From Stenotrophomonas sp. 169 (GTDB lineage: Bacteria; Pseudomonadota; Gammaproteobacteria; Xanthomonadales; Xanthomonadaceae): DNA of 64,000 nt. The position numbers were made by a program, and so were the translations under genes. Under the pieces are notes generated by a model. It saw only the letters and a list, made by a program, of their open reading frames with translations. It was not told where the DNA came from and did no database searches. Location: assembly GCF_014621775.1 (NCBI RefSeq), contig NZ_CP061204.1:1942501-2006500 (forward strand). The letters are read 5' to 3'. Shown in pieces: positions 12,032 through 21,544 of this stretch (positions within the stretch are counted from its first letter, which is position 1; the number at the start of each line of letters is the position of its first letter).

Positions 12032-12083
12032 CGCAGGTTGTCCACAGGGGGTGTGGATTGTTGGTGAGCAACTTTGTGGATAA
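12010..12083. promoter_or_regulatory. Perfect palindrome and DnaA-box-like sites
   Basis: ACAACCTGCGCCAC and its exact complement (12010-12023 and 12028-12041) form a 14-bp stem with a four-base loop. Overlapping and following it are TTGTCCACA (12038-12046), TGTGGATTG (12052-12060, two mismatches to the box on the minus strand) and TGTGGATAA (12075-12083). The last is a perfect DnaA box (TTATCCACA) on the minus strand; the first has one mismatch. Three such sites in 46 bases is more than expected by chance in high-GC DNA. It could titrate DnaA or be coincidental. Confidence 0.45.
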
Positions 12084-12245
12084 CCGCCTTTCGCCCCCGC
12101 CCTCCAACGCTGTCAAGATGGGTGGCCAAAAATTCACCGCAGGTGATGAAGCGTGAGGCCTGGGTGAAGCGTGCCGGAAGGATCCGTCTGTCGTCCGCAC
12201 GCGGCCTCGCGTACCCTGTAGACCACCGTAGTCCCGTGAGCCTTC

Positions 12246-12860
12246 ATGAAACGACACTTCTCGATGCTGCGCGAGTTCCATCTGGCTGACTGGTTCACCT
12301 TGGCCAACGCGTTCTGCGGCACTGGTGCGGTGTTTGCCGCGATGCGCTTCCTGCAGGACGGCGCACAGGGCTATCTCCTGTTCGGCATGGCGTTGATCCC
12401 GCTGGCCTTCATCTTCGACGCGCTCGACGGGCGCATCGCCCGCTGGCGCAAATCCAGTTCCACGCTGGGTCGCGAGCTCGACTCGCTGTCCGATGTGATT
12501 TCCTTCGGTGTGGCGCCGGCGGCCCTGGCCTATGCCTGCGGCATGCAGGGGGGCTGGGATTGGCTGGTGCTGAGCTATTTCGTGTGCTGCGGCGTCAGCC
12601 GCCTGGCGCGCTACAACGTGACCGCCGAGGCGTTGTCCGACGGCGGCGACAAGGTGCCGTATTTCGAAGGCACGCCGATTCCGAGCAGCCTGCTGCTGGT
12701 GATCGTGCTAGCGGTCGCTGCGGGCACGGGCGCGATCGGTGCGGACCTGTGGCTGGGCCAGTGGCAGATCGGCCCGTGGCAGCTGCATCCGCTGGTGCTC
12801 CTGTTTGCACTGTCGGGGTCGCTGATGATCAGCAAGACCCTGCACATTCCCAAGCCATGA
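12246..12860 (+). CDS. pssA: CDP-diacylglycerol-serine O-phosphatidyltransferase
   Basis: 204 aa, CDP-alcohol phosphatidyltransferase family. The full catalytic motif DG-x2-AR-x8-G-x3-D-x3-D runs from Asp61 to Asp83 (DGRIAR then GRELDSLSD). The hydrophobicity fits several membrane helices. The GVAPAALAYACG segment and length favour phosphatidylserine synthase (type II), which makes the precursor of phosphatidylethanolamine. A related phosphatidylcholine synthase is less likely on length. phaE starts 14 bp downstream. Confidence 0.85.
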   Translation: MKRHFSMLREFHLADWFTLANAFCGTGAVFAAMRFLQDGAQGYLLFGMALIPLAFIFDALDGRIARWRKSSSTLGRELDSLSDVISFGVAPAALAYACGMQGGWDWLVLSYFVCCGVSRLARYNVTAEALSDGGDKVPYFEGTPIPSSLLLVIVLAVAAGTGAIGADLWLGQWQIGPWQLHPLVLLFALSGSLMISKTLHIPKP

Positions 12861-12873
12861 CGCAGGCACCGGC

Positions 12874-13971
12874 ATGAAGGGTTCCCCCAACGGCCCGGGC
12901 AGCCCGCCGTTCGACGACGCCGCGCGGCAGTATTTCAGCGCCTGGGGCGATGCGTTGAAGCAGGGCGGCGTGGGTGCACCGGGCGCGGGCAGCGACCCTG
13001 CAGACTGGAAGCAGGTGCTGGACTGGTGGGCGCAACTGCTGCCCGAGCGCGGTCCGGGTCCGGCGGATGACGCCGTTAACCGGTTCCGGTCGCAGGCGGG
13101 CGGCTGGTACGGCACGATGCAGCAGGTCGCCTCGCAGTTCGCCGGTCGTGACGCGACCAGTGCCGAGGTCGCGAATGCGTGGCGAGAGGCCGTGATGGGG
13201 CAGGGCCAGGGCGCGGGCATGCTGCAGTGGATGCTGCAGGGAGCACGCGGCAGCACGGGCGTCGATGGCGGCATGGACGACGTGGTTGCGGTACTGCAGC
13301 AGTGGCAGGAGCGTTTGGCGCCGTGGTTGCAGGGGCCGGCGTTCGGGCCGGCCCGTGAACACCAGGCCCGCTGGCAGAAGCTGGTGCTGGCCCAACAGGA
13401 ATTCCAAGATCAGTCCAAGGCGTATGTCGACCAGATCCAGCAGGCGCTGGATGCGGCATTCGCTCTGTTCGAACAGCGTCTGGGTGAGCATGAAACGCCG
13501 GGCAGCCAGCTGACCAGCGCCCGGGCGATGTTCGATCTGTGGATCGAAGTGGCCGAAGAAGCGTATTCCAAGGTGGCGTTGTCCGAACCGTTCCAGCAGG
13601 TCTATGCCGCGCTGGGTAATGCACAGATGCGCCTGCGCGCGGCGGTACAGCGCGAAGTGGAGCAGGTGAGTGAGCGGGTCGGGCTGCCCACGCGCAGCGA
13701 GATGGATGCCGCGCACAAGCGCATTGCCGAGCTGGAACGGCAGCTGCGCCGCTTGCAGGTGGCCGTCGAGCAGCTGGGCCGCGCCGCGCCGGACGATGGC
13801 TGGGCGCAGGCGGTGCAGCCTGCCGTGGCCAAGGTCGCGCCCCGCGTGAGAAAGCGCGCCTCGGCGCCGACGGCGGACGCGCCAAAGAAAACCGCCGCGA
13901 AGAAAACCGACGCGAAAAAAGTGCCCGCGAAGAAGGCCGCACCCACCCCCTCACGGAAACCGCGTACATGA
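12874..13971 (+). CDS. phaE: Class III PHA synthase subunit PhaE
   Basis: 365 aa. The protein is largely helical, with WKQVLDWWAQLLP and QQVYAALGNAQMRLR segments and the SEMDAAHKRIAELERQLRRL coiled coil typical of PhaE. It overlaps phaC by ATGA, the standard layout of the two-subunit synthase. PhaE is needed for PhaC activity and granule formation. Beyond about residue 320 it has a Lys/Ala/Pro-rich tail with AAKKT-like repeats, resembling histone H1-like or phasin PhaF DNA-binding tails, and possibly tethering granules to DNA. That last point is inference. Confidence 0.9.
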   Translation: MKGSPNGPGSPPFDDAARQYFSAWGDALKQGGVGAPGAGSDPADWKQVLDWWAQLLPERGPGPADDAVNRFRSQAGGWYGTMQQVASQFAGRDATSAEVANAWREAVMGQGQGAGMLQWMLQGARGSTGVDGGMDDVVAVLQQWQERLAPWLQGPAFGPAREHQARWQKLVLAQQEFQDQSKAYVDQIQQALDAAFALFEQRLGEHETPGSQLTSARAMFDLWIEVAEEAYSKVALSEPFQQVYAALGNAQMRLRAAVQREVEQVSERVGLPTRSEMDAAHKRIAELERQLRRLQVAVEQLGRAAPDDGWAQAVQPAVAKVAPRVRKRASAPTADAPKKTAAKKTDAKKVPAKKAAPTPSRKPRT

Positions 13972-15035
13972 AAGGGCCCCTCGGGTTCAATGCCGATGAC
14001 CTGATGCAGGAGACGTTGGCCATGCAGCGCAAGCTGATGGAAGGCCTGCAGCTGCTGCCGTCGGTGGACGACGTGGACTACGGGGTGACTGCGCGCGAAG
14101 CGGTGTGGTCCGACGGCAAGGTGGTGCTGTACCGCTTCGTCGGCGATACGCTGCCCGTGCACAAGCGCCCGTTGTTGATTGTCTACGCGCTGGTCAACCG
14201 CCCTTACATGGTCGACCTGCAGACCGATCGCTCGCTGGTGCAGAAGCTGCTGGCGCTGGGCCACGATGTCTATGTGCTGGACTGGGGCTATCCGGATCGG
14301 TCCGAGCGGTACCTGACGCTGGAAGACTACCTGCTGCGCTATATCGACGGCGCGGTGGACGCGTTGCTGGCACGCGCGGGCATGACCGTGGACATGCTCG
14401 GCATCTGCCAGGGCGGGGTGTTCGCGTTGTGCTATGCCGCCCTGCGCCAACGGAAGCTGGCCAATCTGGTGACCATGGTCACCCCGGTGGATTTCCATAC
14501 GCCGGACAACATGCTGTCGCACTGGGCGCGGCAGGTGGATGTAGACCTGCTGGTGGATACGCTGGGCAACATCCCGGCCGATCTGATGAACACCAGTTAC
14601 CTGATGCTGAAGCCCTTCCGACTGAACGTGCAGAAGTACGTCGGCCTGCTCGACATCCTGGATGACAAGGCGGCGCTGGAAGACTTCCTGCGGATGGAAA
14701 AATGGATCTTCGATTCGCCGGATCTGGCAGGCGAGGCGTTCCGTGACTTCATCAAGCAGTTCTACCAGGGCAACGGCCTGATGCACGACGGCGTGCGGAT
14801 CGGAACCGAGCCCGTCGCGCTGTCGCAGGTCACGCTGCCGGTACTGAACATTTACGCCGAGCAGGACCATCTCGTGCCGCCGGATGCGTCACGCGCCATG
14901 CGCGGACGACTGGGCAGTACCGATTACACCGAATCCAGCTTCCGGGGCGGGCACATCGGCATTTACGTGTCCGGCCGCGCGCAGCGCGAGGTGCCGACCA
15001 CCATCCATGAGTGGCTGCAGGCCCGCAGCGGCTGA
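13968..15035 (+). CDS. phaC: Class III poly(R)-hydroxyalkanoic acid synthase subunit PhaC
   Basis: 355 aa, the usual class III length. The lipase-like box GICQGG carries the catalytic Cys147 in place of serine. YVLDWGYPD, the late AEQDHLVPP (catalytic Asp) and FRGGHIGIYVSG (catalytic His) complete the family pattern. It polymerises 3-hydroxyacyl-CoA into polyhydroxyalkanoate. No phaA/phaB monomer-supply genes are adjacent, so monomers come from genes elsewhere. Confidence 0.95.
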   Translation: MKGPLGFNADDLMQETLAMQRKLMEGLQLLPSVDDVDYGVTAREAVWSDGKVVLYRFVGDTLPVHKRPLLIVYALVNRPYMVDLQTDRSLVQKLLALGHDVYVLDWGYPDRSERYLTLEDYLLRYIDGAVDALLARAGMTVDMLGICQGGVFALCYAALRQRKLANLVTMVTPVDFHTPDNMLSHWARQVDVDLLVDTLGNIPADLMNTSYLMLKPFRLNVQKYVGLLDILDDKAALEDFLRMEKWIFDSPDLAGEAFRDFIKQFYQGNGLMHDGVRIGTEPVALSQVTLPVLNIYAEQDHLVPPDASRAMRGRLGSTDYTESSFRGGHIGIYVSGRAQREVPTTIHEWLQARSG

Positions 15036-15152
15036 TCGCGACGGCGGACGGGCAAGGCGCGATGATCGGGTGTCGTCCCGGCTCCTCTGACTGCTGACCC
15101 GTCGTAGACGGCCTTGCCGCTAGGGTAGTACCCAGATCCTCGGAGCCCTGCC

Positions 15153-15359
15153 ATGAATGCCACCACGCCCCGCACCCTTTCGCGCTCTCTGAACAACCGC
15201 ATGATTGCCGGCGTCATCGGCGGCATCGCCCTGCGGTTTGGCTGGAGTGCAACGCTGCTGCGCATCCTGTTCGTGGTGGTGTCCATCGCCTCGGCTGCGT
15301 TCCCCGGCATCCTGGTGTACCTGATCCTGTGGCTGCTGATCCCGAACGAGGCCGATTGA
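15153..15359 (+). CDS. PspC-domain small membrane protein
   Basis: 68 aa. It contains the short PspC domain: RSLNNRMIAGVIGGIALRFG, then one strong membrane helix (LRILFVVVSIASAAFPGILV) and the ending LLIPNEAD. PspC-like proteins sense envelope stress; short stand-alone forms are common and poorly studied. Its TGA overlaps the TTG start of the next gene. Confidence 0.85.
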   Translation: MNATTPRTLSRSLNNRMIAGVIGGIALRFGWSATLLRILFVVVSIASAAFPGILVYLILWLLIPNEAD

Positions 15360-15814
15360 ACCGGTCGCCGGCACGACCCGCGTGGCTGCGCCCGTTGCAG
15401 GTGCTCGGCGCGCTGTGGACGTCGCCCAACACCCTGATCGGCCTGGTCGGCGGTGGCGTGGGCATGCTGGGCGGATCGCGCCCCCACTGGAGCGCGCGGG
15501 ACTGCGCGCTGGTGTTCCATCACTGGCCGTGGGGGCCGGGTGGGGCGATCACGTTGGGCAACGTCATCCTGCACACCGGCGGTGACCTGGGCATCAGCTG
15601 CCGCACGTATGCCCATCGGGCGGGACATGCCGTGGAGCCGTGGATCCGGCTGGACGACCATGAGCGCGCCCATGTGTATCAGTACTTCGTACTGGGTCCG
15701 CTGTACTTGCCCGTCTATCTGCTCTGTGGCGGTGTCAGCGCGCGCAATCCCTTTGAAATCGCCGCGGATCACTACGCCCACCACGGGCGTGGCTGGTGGC
15801 CCGGCTTTCGCTGA
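15356..15814 (+). CDS. Conserved-looking hypothetical protein behind pspC
   Basis: About 152 aa from a TTG start that overlaps the pspC stop (TTGA); an in-frame ATG at 15329 would overlap pspC further. I do not recognise a family. Two stretches are hydrophobic (TLIGLVGGGVGMLGG near residue 30 and YFVLGPLYLPVYLLCGG near 125). Between them are histidine-containing segments (LDDHERAHVYQY, and ADHYAHHGRGWWP at the C-terminus). A possible HERAH motif recalls metallopeptidase HExxH but does not fit it. The coupling suggests a shared envelope role with PspC. Confidence 0.6.
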   Translation: MNRSPARPAWLRPLQVLGALWTSPNTLIGLVGGGVGMLGGSRPHWSARDCALVFHHWPWGPGGAITLGNVILHTGGDLGISCRTYAHRAGHAVEPWIRLDDHERAHVYQYFVLGPLYLPVYLLCGGVSARNPFEIAADHYAHHGRGWWPGFR

Positions 15815-15957
15815 GCGCGGGATCGGCACGGCGCCGCGTCAGCGCGGTGTTAAATATTTGTAAGCATGTAGCGGCGAACGGGCGTCATGTCCGTGCAACC
15901 GGTCGACATTACCCTTCGTGACAAGCGAGTCAGCTTCGAGGCGTTAAGCTGTAGCGA

Positions 15958-15990
15958 GGCCATGGTGAAGGCAGTACTGCAACCATGGCC
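15958..15990. promoter_or_regulatory. 9-bp inverted repeat upstream of the 71-aa gene
   Basis: GGCCATGGT (15958-15966) and ACCATGGCC (15982-15990) pair perfectly across a 15-base spacer, 40 bases before the downstream start codon. It could be an operator or a 5'-UTR hairpin. The AT-rich TTAAATATTTG at about 15850 upstream is a possible promoter zone. Confidence 0.4.
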
Positions 15991-16030
15991 TGCGATACCG
16001 AGCAGTACGTAACCTGGAGGAACACATCAC

Positions 16031-16246
16031 ATGGCAATCGTTCTTTATGTCGGTGGTAGCAAGGATGGCGACAAGGGCGTGGTGCCCTATGGCTTCAGCA
16101 AATCCCGCGCCGATACGGCGCTGGGGCCGGAGATCTACACGGAGCGGTTCATGGAACTGCAGGGCGTGGGCAAGGTCCGGTTGATGGCGCTGGAAGGGCT
16201 GCGCGACGACATCGTCATGCAGCATGCGGCGCGCTACTACCGCTGA
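16031..16246 (+). CDS. Small hypothetical protein (71 aa)
   Basis: 71 aa with a strong ribosome-binding site (CTGGAGG, 12 bases before ATG). It starts MAIVLYVGGSKDGDKG and ends MQHAARYYR. It is soluble-looking, with mixed charge and no signal peptide or membrane segment. I do not recognise a family. Coding quality, the strong RBS and the isolated position with a long structured leader suggest an independently regulated small protein. Confidence 0.65.
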   Translation: MAIVLYVGGSKDGDKGVVPYGFSKSRADTALGPEIYTERFMELQGVGKVRLMALEGLRDDIVMQHAARYYR

Positions 16247-16402
16247 TCCCTTGTTGAACAGGCCGGACACGCAGGGTCGCGTGTCCTGGCCGGTGCGATG
16301 GACCATCCCGCACTGTTATCCGATGCGCTGTCAACGCCTTCCGCTGCCTGCCCTCGCGGGCCAGAATGGGGTCTTTCCGCACTATGGCCCCGGCCGGACG
16401 CA

Positions 16403-18793
16403 ATGTCAGACACTCCGCTTGCCCAGCAGATCGCCCAGACCATCGCCGATGAGATCGGTGCCCAGGCCGCCCAGGCGCGCGCCGCCATCGCCCTGCTCGA
16501 CGAGGGTGCCAGCGTTCCCTTCATCGCGCGCTACCGCAAGGAAGTCACTGGCGGGCTGGATGACACCCAGTTGCGCAATCTGGAAAGCCGGCTGACCTAC
16601 CTGCGCGAACTCGAAGATCGCCGCGCCTCGGTGCTGGCCAGCATCGACGAGCAGGGAAAGCTCACCGATGACCTGCGCAACGACATCCTGGCCGCCGACA
16701 CCAAGAGCCGCCTGGAAGACCTGTACCTGCCGTACAAGACCAAGCGCCGCACGCGTGCGCAGATCGCCCGCGAAGCCGGCCTGCAGCCGCTGGCCGATGG
16801 CCTGTTGGACGATCCGACGCAGGACCCCAAGGTGTTCGCCGAAACCTTCGTCGATACCGAAAAGGGCGTGGCCGATGCAAAGGCGGCCCTTGAGGGCGCG
16901 CGCGCGATCCTGATGGAACGTTGGGGCGAAGACGCGGCACTGGTCGGCGAGCTGCGCAGCTGGTTGTCGGATACCGGGGTGATCCGCGCCCGCGTGGCCG
17001 AAGGCAAAGAGAACGAAGGCGCCAAGTACCGCGACTATTTCGAACACGCCGAAGCGCTGGCGAAGATTCCGTCGCATCGACTGCTGGCGCTGTTCCGCGC
17101 GCGACGGGAGGAGATCCTGTTCCTGGAGCTGGACCCGGGCACCGATGCCGAGGCGGGCAATGCGTATGCCGAGGGACGCGTGGCCTTCCGTGCCGGCATC
17201 AGTGACAAGGGGCGTGCGGCGGACCGCTGGCTGCTGGATGCCTGCCGCCTGACCTGGCGGGCCAAGCTGCACATGCACCTGCTGCTGGACCTGTTCAACC
17301 AGGCACGCGAGAAGGCCGAAGCCGAGGCCATCACGGTATTCGGTGACAACCTGAAGGACCTGCTGCTGGCCGCGCCGGCCGGGCCGAAAACCGTGCTTGG
17401 CCTTGATCCGGGCATCCGCACCGGCTGCAAGGTGGCGGTGGTGGATGCCACCGGCAAGCTGGTGGCGACCGATACCATCTATCCGCACGAACCGCGCCGG
17501 CAGTGGGAGCAGTCACTGCAGACCCTCAAGCACCTGTGCATCAAGCACAACGTGGAGCTGATCGCGATCGGCAACGGCACCGCCAGTCGCGAAACGGACA
17601 AGCTGGCCGGTGAGGTGATCGCTGCGTGCGCGGATCCGAAACTGCAGAAGGTGGTGGTGAGCGAAGCGGGTGCGTCGGTGTATTCCGCATCGGAGTTCGC
17701 GGCCAAGGAATTCCCGGACCTGGATGTGTCCATCCGGGGCGCCGTCTCCATCGCCCGTCGCCTGCAGGATCCGCTGGCCGAGCTGGTGAAGATCGAGCCG
17801 AAGGCGATCGGCGTAGGCCAGTACCAGCATGACGTGGATCAGTACCGGCTGGCGCGCGCACTGGAAGCGCGGGTGGAAGATTGTGTCAACGCGGTCGGGG
17901 TGCACGTCAACACGGCATCGGCGGCGTTGCTGTCGCGGGTATCGGGGCTGTCGTCGACCGTCGCCGAGAACATCGTGCGCCATCGCGACGACAACGGGCC
18001 GTTCAAGCGCCGCAAGGACCTGCTGAAGGTGCCGCGGCTGGGCGACAAGACGTTCGAGCAGTGCGCCGGCTTCCTGCGCATCGCCGATGGCGACCAGCCG
18101 CTGGACGCGTCGTCGGTGCACCCGGAGGCCTATCCGGTCGTGGAGCGCATCGTGGCGGCGACGGCCCGCCCGATCCGCGCCCTGATCGGGGATGGCAGTT
18201 TCCTGCGCGGCTTGAAGGCGGAGCAGTTCACCGACGAAACCTTCGGCGTGCCGACCGTGCGCGACATCCTGAAGGAGCTGGAGAAGCCCGGCCGCGATCC
18301 GCGCCCGGAGTTCAAGGCCGCTCGTTTTGCCGAGGGCGTGGAGGACATCAAGGACCTTCGCGAAGGGATGATCCTGGAGGGCGTGGTCAGCAACGTGGCC
18401 GCGTTTGGTGCCTTCGTCGATATCGGCGTGCACCAGGACGGTCTGGTGCATATCTCCGCGCTGTCCGACACGTTCGTGAAAGATCCGCGGGACGTGGTCA
18501 AGGCCGGCGATATCGTCAAGGTGAAGGTGCTGGAGGTCGATGTGGCGCGCAAGCGCATCGCGCTGACCCGGCGGCTGGATGATGTGCCGGGACAGTCCAC
18601 CAGCCGGCCGGGTGCGCGTGATGAGCGCGGTGCCGGTGCCGCCGGTACTGGCCGTCCGGCACGGCGCGAGGAAGGCAGCCGAGGTCCCGCGCGGGCGCGC
18701 ACGGACGGTGGCGGCGGCCGGGGCGCGTCCGCCTCCAGTGCGCCGGCCAACAGTGCGCTGGCCGACGCTTTTGCCCGCGCCAAGCGCAGCTGA
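16403..18793 (+). CDS. tex: Transcription accessory protein Tex
   Basis: 796 aa from ATG 16403 ([10 protein letters not shown]); the open frame upstream is not homologous in style. Domains are the N-terminal Tex region ([19 protein letters not shown]), a YqgF/RuvC-like domain ([18 protein letters not shown]), a helix-hairpin-helix region ([16 protein letters not shown]) and an S1 RNA-binding domain ([20 protein letters not shown]). A Gly/Arg/Ala-rich C-terminal tail follows. Tex binds nucleic acid and affects transcription and stress fitness. Confidence 0.95.
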   Translation: MSDTPLAQQIAQTIADEIGAQAAQARAAIALLDEGASVPFIARYRKEVTGGLDDTQLRNLESRLTYLRELEDRRASVLASIDEQGKLTDDLRNDILAADTKSRLEDLYLPYKTKRRTRAQIAREAGLQPLADGLLDDPTQDPKVFAETFVDTEKGVADAKAALEGARAILMERWGEDAALVGELRSWLSDTGVIRARVAEGKENEGAKYRDYFEHAEALAKIPSHRLLALFRARREEILFLELDPGTDAEAGNAYAEGRVAFRAGISDKGRAADRWLLDACRLTWRAKLHMHLLLDLFNQAREKAEAEAITVFGDNLKDLLLAAPAGPKTVLGLDPGIRTGCKVAVVDATGKLVATDTIYPHEPRRQWEQSLQTLKHLCIKHNVELIAIGNGTASRETDKLAGEVIAACADPKLQKVVVSEAGASVYSASEFAAKEFPDLDVSIRGAVSIARRLQDPLAELVKIEPKAIGVGQYQHDVDQYRLARALEARVEDCVNAVGVHVNTASAALLSRVSGLSSTVAENIVRHRDDNGPFKRRKDLLKVPRLGDKTFEQCAGFLRIADGDQPLDASSVHPEAYPVVERIVAATARPIRALIGDGSFLRGLKAEQFTDETFGVPTVRDILKELEKPGRDPRPEFKAARFAEGVEDIKDLREGMILEGVVSNVAAFGAFVDIGVHQDGLVHISALSDTFVKDPRDVVKAGDIVKVKVLEVDVARKRIALTRRLDDVPGQSTSRPGARDERGAGAAGTGRPARREEGSRGPARARTDGGGGRGASASSAPANSALADAFARAKRS

Positions 18794-18804
18794 CCGCACG
18801 GCGT

Positions 18805-18840
18805 GCTGCCGGCCCTCGTGGTGCGGCAGCGGCCTTTCTG
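18805..18840 (+). terminator. Probable tex terminator
   Basis: GCTGCCG (18805-18811) pairs with CGGCAGC (18824-18830), followed by GGCCTTTCTG. It is a GC-rich hairpin with a weak T tract 12 bases after the stop. Confidence 0.5.
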
Positions 18841-19023
18841 TCGAACCGTGACCGAGGGGCTTACGCATTGACGCCGTATTGAGCACACTGCGCGTTGAAT
18901 GGGCCCGCGGGTTCAGCAGCAGATGCCGGGAGGCGGTTTGGAGCTCAGTTCTGCAGGCAGGGTGATCCGGGTCGGGCGCGAAGGCGCGAGGGGGCTCGGC
19001 AACGCCCTGCGCGGCGCCTTCCC

Positions 19024-21201
19024 ATGAGCCTGCCGGTAACCCCTCCCGCGCCACCGCTGCAGACGCAGCTGGATGCTGCACTTGCCGAGATCCGGCGATT
19101 GCGAGGGGTGATCGATGGTAGTGCCGCCGGGACCTGGGAGTGGAATCCGCAGACCGACGAGATGCGGGTCAACGCGCGATGGGCGGAGATCGTCGGCTAC
19201 TCATTGGCCGAGCTGGAGCCAGTGTCGTCCGACACGTTCGTGCAGCTGGTGCACCCGGATGACCTGCAGCGCTCCGACGCGGTACTGTCCGCGCACCTGA
19301 GGGGCGAGACCCCGTTCTACGAGTGCCTGGTGCGCATGCGCCACCGCCAGGGCCACTGGGTCTGGGTGCAGGACCGTGGGCGGGTGCTGGAGTGGGATGC
19401 CCAAGGCGGTGGCTTGTGGATGGCGGGTGCGCATGCCGATGTGACCGATCTGCAGCAGGCGCGGCACGACGTATCGGCGGCTCGCCAGCGGTTGCAGTCG
19501 ATCGTGGATGCGTCCGACGAAGTGGCGATCATCGTCACCGACCTCGCCGGGACGATCACGCTGTTCAATTCCGGTGCCGAGCGTCTGCTGGGTTATCAGG
19601 CGGACGAAGTGGTCGGAAAGGCTCGCCCGACGCTGTTCCACGACGTGCAGGACATGCAGCACTTCCTGCAGACCCTGCCGGCGGAGCAGAGACGGGACGG
19701 CACGGATCTGTTCGGGATTCTCAGCGAGCGGGCGCGCGCGCATACGTTTTCGCGCCAATGGACCTTCGTACGCAAAGACGGGCGCCAGCGGCAGGTCCGT
19801 TTGTCGGTCAGCGCGCTGGCTGATGCGCAGGGCGACATCACCGGATTTGTCGGCATGGCGACGGACGTGACCGAGGTCCTGCAGGCGCGGGCCGAAGCCC
19901 GCTTGGCCGAGGAAAAGTTTGCCGGCGCCTTCACCAGTGCCGCGCTGGGCATGGGGCTGGTGTCGCTGGAAGGTCGCTGGCTGGACGTCAACGACGCGCT
20001 GTGCCGGATCCTCGGCTACTCCCGCGATGAGCTGCTGCAGGTTGATTTCCAACGTCTGACCCATCCTGACGACCTGGACGCCGACCTGCAGCTGGTGGAT
20101 GACCTGCTGCGCGGCAAGCGTGCCCACTATCATCTGGACAAGCGCTACATCAGCCGCGACGGCCACTTGATATGGGCGCGCCTGTCGGTGTCGCTGGTCC
20201 GCAGCGAGCAGGGCGATCCGCTGCATTTCGTATCGCAGATCCAGGACGTCACCAGCGAGCGCGCCAGCGAACTGCGCGTATTGGAAGCCGAGGCGCGCAG
20301 CCGGATCACCCTGGATGCCGTGACCGACCTGGTGCTCAGCGTGGACCTGCAGGGGCGCATCGAACATGCCAACGCCGCTGCGGTCCGCTCGTTGCGCGGG
20401 GAGGGGGCGCTGCACGGGCGCCACGTGTCCGAGGTGATGCAGCTGACCACCGAGTACGCGCCCCAGTCGGTGCTGGACATGTCGGTGCTGCTGGATCCGG
20501 ACAGCAATGCGGTGGATCTGCACTCGGATCTGCTGCTGGTGCAGGAGGGCGTCAACGTGCCGGTGGATGTATCGCAGGCATGGCTGCACGATGATGCCTG
20601 CACGCTGCGGGGGGCGGTGTGGGTGATCCGTGACGTGACCCAACTGCGCGCCCGTCAGCGCGAGGCGCGGCAGCTGGCCGAGCTGGACCCCCTGACCGAG
20701 CTGATCAACCGGCGGGGTTTCGATGCCCATCTGCAGCAGGCGATCGCCCATCTGGAGCGGACGGGTCAGGCCGCCTCGCTGATGTTCATCGACCTGGATC
20801 AGTTCAAGCCGGTCAACGATACGTACGGCCATCTTGCCGGTGATGCGGTGTTGTGGGCGGTGGCCAACGTGCTGCGCCACGGCGTCCGCGATTCGGACGT
20901 GGTCGCGCGGCTGGGCGGTGACGAGTTCGCGGTGATCCTGGCGGGCTGCTCATTGCGGCGCGCGCAGCGCATCGCAGGCGAATTGCTGCACGGGATCGGC
21001 GGGCTGAGCATCCCGTGGGAGCAGCACACGATACGCGTCGGGGTGAGCATCGGCATCGCGTCGATACGGGCCGGCATGAGCGTGGATGAAGCCGTGGCGG
21101 CTGCCGACGTGCAGTGCTATCGGGCCAAGGCGTCGGGTCGCAATACCGTGCAGTCCGAAACGGATGGCGAGGCGGATGTCCTGCCGCCCACTGTGGCGTG
21201 A
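19024..21201 (+). CDS. Diguanylate cyclase with four PAS domains
   Basis: 725 aa from ATG 19024. Four PAS/PAC units follow one another (about 25-140, 150-285, 295-420, 425-550; PAC endings such as GHWVWVQDRGR and GHLIWARLSVSLV). A GGDEF domain follows, with the intact active site GGDEF (631-635) and an intact inhibitory I-site RDSD (622-625) five residues before it. It should make c-di-GMP with product feedback. No EAL domain, no signal peptide and no membrane helix are seen, so sensing is probably cytosolic. An upstream in-frame start at 18895 is possible but the added residues look non-coding. Confidence 0.9.
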   Translation: MSLPVTPPAPPLQTQLDAALAEIRRLRGVIDGSAAGTWEWNPQTDEMRVNARWAEIVGYSLAELEPVSSDTFVQLVHPDDLQRSDAVLSAHLRGETPFYECLVRMRHRQGHWVWVQDRGRVLEWDAQGGGLWMAGAHADVTDLQQARHDVSAARQRLQSIVDASDEVAIIVTDLAGTITLFNSGAERLLGYQADEVVGKARPTLFHDVQDMQHFLQTLPAEQRRDGTDLFGILSERARAHTFSRQWTFVRKDGRQRQVRLSVSALADAQGDITGFVGMATDVTEVLQARAEARLAEEKFAGAFTSAALGMGLVSLEGRWLDVNDALCRILGYSRDELLQVDFQRLTHPDDLDADLQLVDDLLRGKRAHYHLDKRYISRDGHLIWARLSVSLVRSEQGDPLHFVSQIQDVTSERASELRVLEAEARSRITLDAVTDLVLSVDLQGRIEHANAAAVRSLRGEGALHGRHVSEVMQLTTEYAPQSVLDMSVLLDPDSNAVDLHSDLLLVQEGVNVPVDVSQAWLHDDACTLRGAVWVIRDVTQLRARQREARQLAELDPLTELINRRGFDAHLQQAIAHLERTGQAASLMFIDLDQFKPVNDTYGHLAGDAVLWAVANVLRHGVRDSDVVARLGGDEFAVILAGCSLRRAQRIAGELLHGIGGLSIPWEQHTIRVGVSIGIASIRAGMSVDEAVAAADVQCYRAKASGRNTVQSETDGEADVLPPTVA

Positions 21202-21280
21202 CGTGGTTTGCTGAAGATCTCAGCTGGTGAGAGCCGGGCAGGGAACACTGGCCGCACCTTCAGACACACCGGTGGCAGAG

Positions 21281-21496
21281 ATGACAGGTTGGGATCAGAA
21301 CGTACTTCGTGCCTATCGGCCCGCAATGGGCGCATGGGTGGCTGCGGTCATCGGTTGGCTGCTGCTGGAGCAGCTGCAGGGCCAGGCGGTGCAGCTGGAG
21401 GTGGCAGCGGTGCTGCGCTGGGCCGTAGTGGGACTGTTGATGGCCACGCTCGGCCACGGCGGCTGGGTCAGCTGGGGATTGTGGCGGAGGGCGTGA
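21281..21496 (+). CDS. Small putative membrane protein
   Basis: 71 aa from ATG 21281. Two hydrophobic stretches (MGAWVAAVIGWLLLEQL and VLRWAVVGLLMATLGHGGW) suggest two membrane helices. I recognise no family. A longer version from 21227 is possible. It lies between the cyclase and tRNA-Leu and may be expressed with the cyclase. Confidence 0.5.
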   Translation: MTGWDQNVLRAYRPAMGAWVAAVIGWLLLEQLQGQAVQLEVAAVLRWAVVGLLMATLGHGGWVSWGLWRRA

Positions 21497-21506
21497 TCAC
21501 AGGCAC

Positions 21507-21531
21507 AAAAAAGCCAGGCGCGGGCCTGGCT
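21507..21531 (-). terminator. Rho-independent terminator of tRNA-Leu
   Basis: On the minus strand, GCCAGGC and GCCTGGC form a stem with a four-base loop followed by a T6 run, 14 bases past the tRNA 3' end. Confidence 0.85.
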
Positions 21532-21544
21532 GTTCTGATGTCAC

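Noticed and set aside
11798-12281. Minus-strand frames with a repeated proline-rich peptide
   Set aside because: They follow the DNA tandem repeat exactly and change only where the repeat changes, so they are translations of a non-coding repeat.
17513-19081. Open frame of about 520 codons antisense to tex
   Set aside because: Shadow of the tex coding strand; no recognisable motif and no ribosome-binding site.
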